Positions 9,343 through 15,701 of a stretch of DNA of 64,000 nt are shown piece after piece. Location of the stretch: positions 5,144,501-5,208,500 of the forward strand of contig JAZKJV010011400.1 of the NCBI GenBank assembly GCA_037367405.1. Direction: 5' to 3'. The notes beneath the pieces were generated by a model that was given only the letters and a program-made list of their open reading frames with translations, had not been told where the DNA came from and searched no databases. How positions within the stretch are numbered: the stretch's first letter is position 1; each line of letters opens with the position of its first letter. The position numbers and the translations under genes were made by a program. This DNA comes from Ottelia alismoides. Its lineage: Eukaryota; Streptophyta; Magnoliopsida; Alismatales; Hydrocharitaceae.

Positions 9343-10000
9343 CCAACTGAAGCGACCTCGTTCGGGTAAGCTTTGTGTGTTACCGGGCGACGCATCGTGT
9401 CAAGTTTATGCAATAAATTGCTGAATGAAATTGCGCTCGGCCCATCTGAATCGCAAGCAGCCTTGGCGTGAAATGGGAAAGCCAGTCTGGCCAGGCTAGT
9501 CGGGGCCAGTCGTTGGCGGCTTTACCGGAAAACCCCATGTGGGCTGCGCGCCGGCTGCGTGCGGGACAGCGACCGATCTATCTACAACTTGTCCACTTCG
9601 TTCCGATTATTCCGGCGGAATTGCGGCTGAAATTTCGACCGATTTCGGCTAGGGCCAAACACCCCGGTAGAGGAGTGTGCGGAAGGTGGCTTGATCAGTG
9701 GTTAATACCCAAAGGTAGTGTAAATGAGGCTGGCAGCCTGGTGCGCCCCGCCAAAAGCCGGATAGCAATGGAAGATAAGTCGCCATAAAGCAGCAATTCA
9801 GTTCGGCCTATGATAGCTATAGGCAATCCACCCAAAGTGAGGGCTGGGGGTAGGTCGCGGGTGAAAACCGGAAAAGCGGTTGCCTGGCGCGTTGGTCGGA
9901 GTCAGACTTGGTGGTGGGCAGGGAAAGCCGCGGACGGACAAGCACCTCGCTTGCCGGCTGTTTTTTAACTTAACCAGCACTGGCTTTCACTGGTGGCCCC
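9343..10000. other. 658-base gap without a supportable gene
   Basis: No coding frame here has recognisable family features. A 106-codon frame at 9468-9788 shows no conserved motif. The stretch 9780-9965 is G-rich with several short complementary runs and could be a structured leader or an RNA, but I could not match it to tmRNA, 6S, SRP or RNase P RNA. An in-frame TAA at 9971 closes the frame of the following gene. Confidence 0.5.
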
Positions 10001-10684
10001 ATGGTGGATGTTGATCGCGCGTACAACCAAGTTCGTCGAGAACTTGCCGAGGTCGGTTTGCTCGCCGACGGAGTTTATCTCGACCACATCGAATTGTGTG
10101 TTTCGAATTACCCGAGCCGAGGCGAGGCCGGGTATGTGTTTGAATCGATAGGTGACTGGGGACGATTGGGTTTTCGACCCGGCGTCATTTATCTGCCCAG
10201 CGACATGCCTCAATTGCCTCGCGTCCCTGGATCGACACTCATGGATACGATTCGTCATGAGTTTGGACATGCCTGGTACTATACGGATCCCAAATTCTTT
10301 CGGAACGAGTGGTTTTCGCGAGCCTTTGGTGCGCCTTACACCAACTGTAATCCAAAGCCATTGACGGCCTGGTCGCGGCACATATTGGGTAACAAGCGAT
10401 ACCAGAACGCCTTGCTGCGTTGTCGCACTGAGAGTGGTCGTCGGCGTGTCCGCGAAGAGCATTTTCGACGCGACTTTATCTCAGACTATGCCTCGACCTG
10501 TGCGTGTGAGGACTTTGCCGAGACCTTCATGTACTTTCTGAAGTATCGCAACTCGCTGGAGCGATTCGATGGCCGTCCTGCCGTAGCCAAGAAGCTGCGA
10601 GCCGTCGAGCGAGCTGTAGGCCGAGCGGCCAGTCAGCTCCGTTCCGGCCGGACTCAAGGCCGCTGGCGCGTTAGGTCGGCATAG
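10001..10684 (+). CDS. putative zinc metallopeptidase (HExxH)
   Basis: 227 residues. The start at ATG 10001 is the first in-frame start after the stop at 9971. The zinc-protease motif is HEFGHAWYY near residue 86, preceded by a family-like TLMDTIRHE. A downstream conserved-looking stretch, STCACEDFAETFMYF (near residue 167), probably supplies the third ligand (Glu). This resembles small zinc-binding metallopeptidases with a C-terminal EDFAE motif. There is no signal peptide, and the C-terminus is basic (RSGRTQGRWRVRSA). Substrate unknown. A perfect stem-loop follows 41 bases after the stop. Confidence 0.75.
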   Translation: MVDVDRAYNQVRRELAEVGLLADGVYLDHIELCVSNYPSRGEAGYVFESIGDWGRLGFRPGVIYLPSDMPQLPRVPGSTLMDTIRHEFGHAWYYTDPKFFRNEWFSRAFGAPYTNCNPKPLTAWSRHILGNKRYQNALLRCRTESGRRRVREEHFRRDFISDYASTCACEDFAETFMYFLKYRNSLERFDGRPAVAKKLRAVERAVGRAASQLRSGRTQGRWRVRSA

Positions 10685-10725
10685 CCCGGGGTTGCAACTG
10701 CGGAATTGGCGAAAGAGTGTATGGA

Positions 10726-10748
10726 AAGCGGCAGTTTGGCTGCCGCTT
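10726..10748. terminator. stem-loop after the metallopeptidase gene
   Basis: AAGCGGCAG, a five-base loop, then CTGCCGCTT: a perfect nine-pair stem. No T-run follows, so it may be a rho-assisted terminator or an RNA-stabilising hairpin. Confidence 0.4.
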
Positions 10749-10946
10749 GGACGTACTAACCAACTTTGCCTCAGCCTGTTTCGCATGGTCGGCTGACGGC
10801 TAATGGGTGCCTGGATTGTTGTTTGTATCGAACGTTTCTCGCGCTGGGCTGTGCAGGTAACGAGCCAGGTGCTCAAAAATCGGCTGTTCAAAAGGCATCA
10901 ATAAACTAGACTAGGGGATTCTCTATTTCTCCTTTTGGTGAATCTG

Positions 10947-12389
10947 ATGCCGGTACCACGCGTCGTGATTGTTGGCCGCCCCAACGTGGGTAAGAGCAGC
11001 ATCTTTAATTGGCTGTGCGGCAAACGCATTGCCATTGTCGACGACATGGCTGGCGTAACCCGCGACCGGATAACCATGCTGGTCGAGCATGAGGATCGCT
11101 TTTTTGAGATTGTCGATACAGGCGGCATGGGTATCGAAGATGTGGACAACTTGACAAAGGAAGTTGAACAGCAGATCACCAATGGAATCGAAGAAGCAGA
11201 TGTGATTCTGTTTGTAGTCGATACCAAGACTGGGGTTACTCCGCTGGATGAGGAGGTCGCGGAGCGACTGCGAAAGGTCGAGAAGCCCATTCTGCTGCTG
11301 GCCAACAAGACCGATCATGCAGGGCTGGATGTGCAAGCTCACGAGTTTCACAAGCTGGGCCGAGGCTGGCTGATACCGATCAGTGTGCTGCAGAATCGTG
11401 GCCGCACGGATTTGCTGGATGAGATTCTGGGGCGCTTGCCGAAAAAGGATTACGAAGATCACGAAGTCGAGCCTGCGCGGATGAAGATGACCATCGTCGG
11501 TCGTCGCAACGTCGGCAAGAGCACCTTCGTTAATACGTTGGCTCGGGCCGAGCGCATGATTGTCAGCGAAGTGCCAGGCACCACGCGAGATAGTGTCGAC
11601 GTGCTCTTCGAGCTGGACGGCTATCGCTTCATGGCGATCGATACGCCAGGTTTGCGACGCAACAAGAGCATCCGTACCGACATCGACTTTTATGGTTTCC
11701 ATCGCGCTCAGCGCAGCATTCGTCGGGCCGACGTGGTCTTCCTGTTCTTTGATTGCATGGAAGCTATCAGTCGGGTCGACAAACAGCTAGCGCATTACAT
11801 CGAGCAGCAGTTCAAGCCTTGTATTTTTGTGATCAACAAGTGGGACAAGGTGGCTGGTCAGGTTCCGACTGAACGATGGGTGAGGTATCTGCGTGAACAT
11901 TTTCCGACGATGGCATACTGCCCAATTGCGTTCATCACTGGCCAGACCGGGAAGAACGTCAAGGCCCTGCTCAACCATGGTCAGATGTTGTACAAGCAAG
12001 CTTCGACGCGTGTGCCAACCAACGCGATCAATCGGCTGATCAAAGCGGCCTTGCGTCAGCAGCAACCGGCCATGGTTTCGGGCAAGCGGCCGAAGATCTA
12101 CTTTGCTTCGCAGATCTCCACCAACCCGCCGACCATTGTCATGATGTGCAACAACCCGGCTGGTTTCACTGCGCAGTATCAGCGTTACTTGCTGGGTGTT
12201 CTGCGCGACCATTTGCCGTTTGGCGAAGTGCCGATCAAGTTTTATCTGCAAAAGCGTGACAGTCACACCGGTGCCGGCCCCGGCGCGGCCGTGGAAGACG
12301 ACTTGGGTGAAGAGATTGAAATGATCGACTCGGACGACGATTTCGATGACGCGCCCGAAGAGTTTAGTGACGCACTGGAAGACGAGTAA
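10947..12389 (+). CDS. der: ribosome-biogenesis GTPase Der (EngA)
   Basis: 480 residues from ATG 10947 (TTG 10935 and GTG 10938 lie in frame just upstream). Der is a double GTPase that acts in 50S subunit maturation. The first G domain shows GRPNVGKSS, DTGG and NKTD; the second shows GRRNVGKST, DTPG and NKWD. The C-terminal KH-like domain ends with the family-typical FGEVPIKFYLQKR. Unusual is the strongly acidic tail after the KH domain (about 35 residues, Asp/Glu rich). The last codons are part of a 19-base tandem repeat that triplicates the stop region. Confidence 0.97.
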   Translation: MPVPRVVIVGRPNVGKSSIFNWLCGKRIAIVDDMAGVTRDRITMLVEHEDRFFEIVDTGGMGIEDVDNLTKEVEQQITNGIEEADVILFVVDTKTGVTPLDEEVAERLRKVEKPILLLANKTDHAGLDVQAHEFHKLGRGWLIPISVLQNRGRTDLLDEILGRLPKKDYEDHEVEPARMKMTIVGRRNVGKSTFVNTLARAERMIVSEVPGTTRDSVDVLFELDGYRFMAIDTPGLRRNKSIRTDIDFYGFHRAQRSIRRADVVFLFFDCMEAISRVDKQLAHYIEQQFKPCIFVINKWDKVAGQVPTERWVRYLREHFPTMAYCPIAFITGQTGKNVKALLNHGQMLYKQASTRVPTNAINRLIKAALRQQQPAMVSGKRPKIYFASQISTNPPTIVMMCNNPAGFTAQYQRYLLGVLRDHLPFGEVPIKFYLQKRDSHTGAGPGAAVEDDLGEEIEMIDSDDDFDDAPEEFSDALEDE

Positions 12390-12433
12390 ACGCTCGGGAA
12401 GACGAGTAACGCTCGGGAAGACGAGTAACGCTG
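12377..12433. repeat. 19-base tandem repeat over the der stop codon
   Basis: Three units resembling GGGAAGACGAGTAACGCTC lie head to tail at 12377-12395, 12396-12414 and 12415-12433. The first contains the last Der codons and the TAA stop; the other two repeat that context downstream. This looks like slippage or duplication of a gene end. Confidence 0.9.
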
Positions 12434-12531
12434 GGCTCTCTTCTTTCACCATCCTTGCAATCGCTCGCTTTGCTGAGCCCGTGGAGTCCGTCCCGTCTAT
12501 TCGCTCGTGCGCTCCGACTCCTTTCAATAGC

Positions 12532-12702
12532 TTTTGCTAGCTTTCGTCCTCAACCCCGCCAACGCGCAGGGTCTGTCCCCGTCTCCTTTTGCTAGCTATC
12601 GCTCGTCCCGAGCAGGGTCTGTCCCCGTCAAATCAGTTTTGCTAGCAAACCACCTCCCCCTTGCCGATCGCGCAGGGTGTGTCCCCACGCTCTTTTGCTA
12701 GC
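12532..12702. repeat. family B repeat array, left side of the RAYT gene
   Basis: TTTTGCTAGC occurs four times, at 12532, 12587, 12637 and 12693 (spacing 50-56 bases). Between them GCAGGGTCTGTCCCC occurs at 12566 and 12612, and a variant GCAGGGTGTGTCCCC at 12672. The second motif recurs, mostly inverted, on the other side of the transposase gene (14930-15028). Copies are short and imperfect, unlike CRISPR repeats. Confidence 0.88.
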
Positions 12703-13028
12703 TATCGATCGAGGGCAATGCATGCAAAGGATGGAGAGCCTGTTGGTGAAGATCTGCAAGATTCTTCAAAAACTTCTCTTCGGCCCAAATTCACTTTTCC
12801 CTGGTGTTTAGCCACTCCTGGCCTGCTGGCCACCCTTCGGGGGCCCTTGAAGCATTCCTTATCTATAAAGGTTGGCAGATGCTGCTCTCGGTCCGCTGTG
12901 GGTGACTGGTCGCTCCCCTTGGGGCGTGTGACCTGTCTGACCGCTTCCTTGATCGCTGCAGTCGCTGCCCCCAGGGGCCGAGGCTGCGCTGGTGTGGCTT
13001 TCGGCAAAGGTAACGCTAGCAACGGCTT

Positions 13029-13036
13029 AAGGAGGA
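13029..13036 (+). promoter_or_regulatory. strong ribosome-binding site of the RAYT gene
   Basis: AAGGAGGA sits seven bases before ATG 13043. An ATG at 13037 touches it directly and is too close, so 13043 is taken as the start. Few genes in this window have so perfect a site. Confidence 0.75.
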
Positions 13037-13042
13037 ATGACC

Positions 13043-14605
13043 ATGGCCCGAGTTGCTCGTAAGGAAATCTTTAGTCCCGATGAAGTAGCCACTGTCCATG
13101 TCACCAATCGCTGCGTCCGCGGCGAGTACCTGATGGGCTACGACAAGAAAACCGGCAAAGATCACTCGCACCGCAAACGTTGGTTTCGCCGCGGCTCCAA
13201 GCTGGCCGCTCGCTACTTTGGCATCGACCTGATCGAACATGCCATCATGGATAACCACTTCCATATGATCCTCCGGTCGCGGCCCGACATCGTCAAATGC
13301 TGGAGCGATAAAGAAGCGGCTCGACGCTGGCTGCTCCTGTACCCCAAACGCCGCAAGAAAGACGGCACCCCCAAGGTACCAACCAAAGCTGAGATCAAAG
13401 CCTTGGTCAACAACAAGGAGAAGCTGGCCGAGATCCGCCGGCGCCTGAGCAACATCTCGTGGTTTGTGCGCAAGATCTGCCAATCGATCGCCCAGCGAGC
13501 CAACCTGGAAGGTCCCGGCTGGGGCAAGTTCTGGGACACTCGCTTCAAGAGCATTCTTCTGCTGGATGCAGAGGCGGTCCTGGCCTGTTCGCTGTACATC
13601 AACCTCAACCCGATCCGAGCTGTGATGGTTTATGAACTGGAGAAGAGCCGTTTCGCCTCGGTGCAGGCTCGCGTGCGCGACATGCTGGCTTCCCTTAAGC
13701 AAGCGGAAGGCCAAGCTGCGGAGGCTGGCCAATTGGATGATTCGCTGCCCGAGGATGATGCGGTTCGTGCACAGCGCGAAGAGGATCGCCGTCTGGTGGA
13801 AGCTGTCCTGGCTGGCAACTACGAGAGCCTGGAAAAGCAGGAAAGGAACGACAGCGCTTATCCTGCACCACGAGCCGAGCTAGAAGTGAAGCGGCCTGGT
13901 AGTGTGCAAGAGCTGGCTGACATGCTCACGACGCGGCTGGAAGAGATGTGCCAGGCCAACGCCAGGCAGTTGGATGCAGAAGATGACGATGACGATGACG
14001 AGGACGAAGACGAAGACGAAGATGACGAAGCTGCTCATGAGCGTGAGTCACCGGAGATCACGCGTCTGCGCGGAGAGCCGCCTGAGCCTTGGCGGCTGGG
14101 TGGTTACCTGGCGCCGTTTTCGGTCAACCCTTCGCACATTCCCAGCCTGGCTTATCCCAGCCGCAGTCATCAGCGCTGCAGCGACCGGGGTTATCTGGAG
14201 ATGAGCTTTGGTCATTACCTGGAGATACTGGACTGGTGTGCGCGGCAGATTCGCAAAGACAAGCGCGGCTTTACGCCAGCCGACACACCGCCGCTGATCA
14301 AGCGGCTGGGGATCAGCGAAGAGGCGTGGCTGGAGCTGGTCAATAACTTCGGCGAGCTCTTTAGCGTGGTGGCCGGTATGCCTGCCTCGATCGAAGCGCA
14401 CCAGGCCGCTCGCGGCCGACGCTTTCACTTGCCCCAAGCCACCCGAGCCATGCTGACGCCAGAGACTCCAGAATCATCCGAGGCCGCTGGCAGCAGCGAC
14501 CAACGGCCCACCAAGGGCGAGCTAGCGCTCGCCGTGCAATCACCGGGCTCCTCAGGCTCCCCTGGCTCACCGCCAGGCAAGCGAGCCAAGCCTGCGAGCC
14601 CCTAA
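13043..14605 (+). CDS. REP-associated (RAYT-type, IS200/Y1-like HUH) transposase with a long acidic C-terminal extension
   Basis: 520 residues from ATG 13043. The N-terminal 200 residues match the Y1/RAYT transposase family: TNRCVRGEYLMG near the start, the HUH motif DNHFHMILR (His72, His74), then SWFVRKICQSIAQRAN, FWDTRFKSILLLD and SLYINLNPIRA (Tyr185). RAYTs are HUH endonucleases that recognise REP hairpins. I cannot assign the catalytic Tyr with certainty; Tyr185 is one candidate, and the SWF position where some relatives have Tyr carries no Tyr here. After residue 240 comes an atypical extension of about 280 residues with a run of Asp/Glu (about 312-330), a conserved-looking helical part (about 350-450) and a Ser/Pro/Gly tail. 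Normal relatives are about 150-330 residues. Family B repeats flank the gene on both sides, the usual RAYT/REP arrangement. Confidence 0.88.
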   Translation: MARVARKEIFSPDEVATVHVTNRCVRGEYLMGYDKKTGKDHSHRKRWFRRGSKLAARYFGIDLIEHAIMDNHFHMILRSRPDIVKCWSDKEAARRWLLLYPKRRKKDGTPKVPTKAEIKALVNNKEKLAEIRRRLSNISWFVRKICQSIAQRANLEGPGWGKFWDTRFKSILLLDAEAVLACSLYINLNPIRAVMVYELEKSRFASVQARVRDMLASLKQAEGQAAEAGQLDDSLPEDDAVRAQREEDRRLVEAVLAGNYESLEKQERNDSAYPAPRAELEVKRPGSVQELADMLTTRLEEMCQANARQLDAEDDDDDDEDEDEDEDDEAAHERESPEITRLRGEPPEPWRLGGYLAPFSVNPSHIPSLAYPSRSHQRCSDRGYLEMSFGHYLEILDWCARQIRKDKRGFTPADTPPLIKRLGISEEAWLELVNNFGELFSVVAGMPASIEAHQAARGRRFHLPQATRAMLTPETPESSEAAGSSDQRPTKGELALAVQSPGSSGSPGSPPGKRAKPASP

Positions 14606-15089
14606 AGCAGCGCAGGCTGCCGGCTAGCGCAGGCTACCAACCCAAAACCCTCATCTCTTAACCCATGGCTGCCTGAAAGAGAGGCGAGCCACTCGAGAAA
14701 ACAAACCTGCAGCTAGCAGGTCAGGCTCGCGGTCTGCGCGGATGAGGGTCGAAACGGTCACCAGCAGGTGGCGCGACGCGCAGAAATTCTCAAAACGGCT
14801 GCCGACTGGGCGTAAACGCCCCATGATCTAGGCATCGGCCAGCGCCAGAGGCCATGGCGGAAGAAAAATCGACCGCAAGCTCCGCCGAAGCTAGGCCTTC
14901 GAGGCTCGAAAACCCCAGGAAAAACCAATGGGGACAGACCCCGCAGGGCGGGAAACTCGGAGAATCAAGGCGGGGACAGACCCTGCATGGCGGAAACGCT
15001 GGCAATGGGATGCTGAGGGTGTGTCCCCAGCAGAAATCGGTGGCGGGTTTGGAGGGCGGAGGCTACTCTAAGGCTTTGGGAATGCTTGC
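14606..15089. other. gap downstream of the RAYT gene with inverted family B repeats
   Basis: No coding frame is supportable. At the left end GCGCAGGCT occurs twice (about 14608-14637). The right part carries the family B copies. The 14640-14880 stretch shows no gene; it could form structured RNA, but nothing known is recognisable. Confidence 0.5.
14930..15028. repeat. family B repeats, right side of the RAYT gene
   Basis: GGGGACAGACCCCGC (14930-14944) and GGGGACAGACCCTGC (14972-14986) are inverted copies of the left-side motif. GAGGGTGTGTCCCC (15015-15028) is in the left-side orientation. Confidence 0.88.
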
Positions 15090-15701
15090 ATGGGTGTGCT
15101 GATGCAGATGGACCAATCGCCGAAGAGCTCGACCACGGACAAAACATTGTTGAACCGATACCGGCGGGGGGACGATGATGCGGCGACACAGCTCTACCTG
15201 CGGTATGCCGATCGCCTGCGGGCGCTGGCCGTCAGACAAACATCGGGCATTCTCCAGGCTCGCCTGGACGCTGACGATATGGTCCAGTCGGTCTTCAGAA
15301 CGTTCTTTCGCCGCGCTGCCAATGGTCAGTACGATTTGCCAGAGGGAGACGAGCTCTGGAAACTTCTGCTGGTCATCGGACTGAACAAGATTCGATATGC
15401 AGGCGCTTTTCACCGAGCCGACAAACGCGACATCACCAAAACAGCCAGCGCCGATAATCTGCAGGTTTCCATATCCACCGAAAAAAGCGGCGACCAGGTG
15501 GCCCTCAGCGTCTTGCAAATGACCATCGATGAAATGCTCGAACCCCTGCCGGCGGGCGTTCGCGAGATCGTCGACCTGCGCATCGCCGGGCATGAGATCA
15601 GCGAGATTTCTTCGCTGACCAAACGCTCCAAACGTTCCGTCGAACGCATCTTGCAGGAGTTTCGGCGCAAGCTGGGAGAGCTAATCCATGTTGATTCCTG
15701 A
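15090..15701 (+). CDS. ECF-family RNA polymerase sigma factor (planctomycete type)
   Basis: 203 residues from ATG 15090; nearby ATGs at 15102 and 15108 are alternatives. The sigma region 2 signature is present (YLRYADRLRALAVR, then LDADDMVQSVFRTFFRR near residues 60-75), and region 4 shows ISEISSLTKRSKRSVERILQEFRRKL. This is the short ECF type common in planctomycetes, which usually sits beside a Ser/Thr kinase rather than an anti-sigma gene. Its stop overlaps the start of the kinase gene by 14 bases, so the two are very likely translationally coupled. The kinase may control its activity; no anti-sigma factor is visible. Confidence 0.93.
   Translation: MGVLMQMDQSPKSSTTDKTLLNRYRRGDDDAATQLYLRYADRLRALAVRQTSGILQARLDADDMVQSVFRTFFRRAANGQYDLPEGDELWKLLLVIGLNKIRYAGAFHRADKRDITKTASADNLQVSISTEKSGDQVALSVLQMTIDEMLEPLPAGVREIVDLRIAGHEISEISSLTKRSKRSVERILQEFRRKLGELIHVDS

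Larger units (their letters stand above)
12434..13042. other. gap upstream of the RAYT gene carrying the family B repeat array
   Basis: There is no supportable gene between der and the transposase. The first half holds the family B repeats, listed separately. The second half (about 12720-13028) reads as an untranslated leader with several short complementary runs such as GGCCTGCTGGCC and CCCCTTGGGG. It ends in a strong ribosome-binding site. Confidence 0.55.

Noticed and set aside
9468..9788. 106-codon plus-strand frame
   Set aside because: No ribosome site, no motif and atypical composition; not supportable.
9780..9965. Possible tmRNA, 6S, SRP or RNase P RNA
   Set aside because: None of the conserved cores of these RNAs could be found.
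12532..12702. Possible CRISPR array
   Set aside because: Repeats are only 10-15 bases, imperfect and spaced irregularly, with no cas genes nearby; they recur inverted on the other side of a RAYT gene.
12661..13062. 133-codon plus-strand frame upstream of the RAYT gene
   Set aside because: Starts inside the repeat array and overlaps the RAYT start; no domain.
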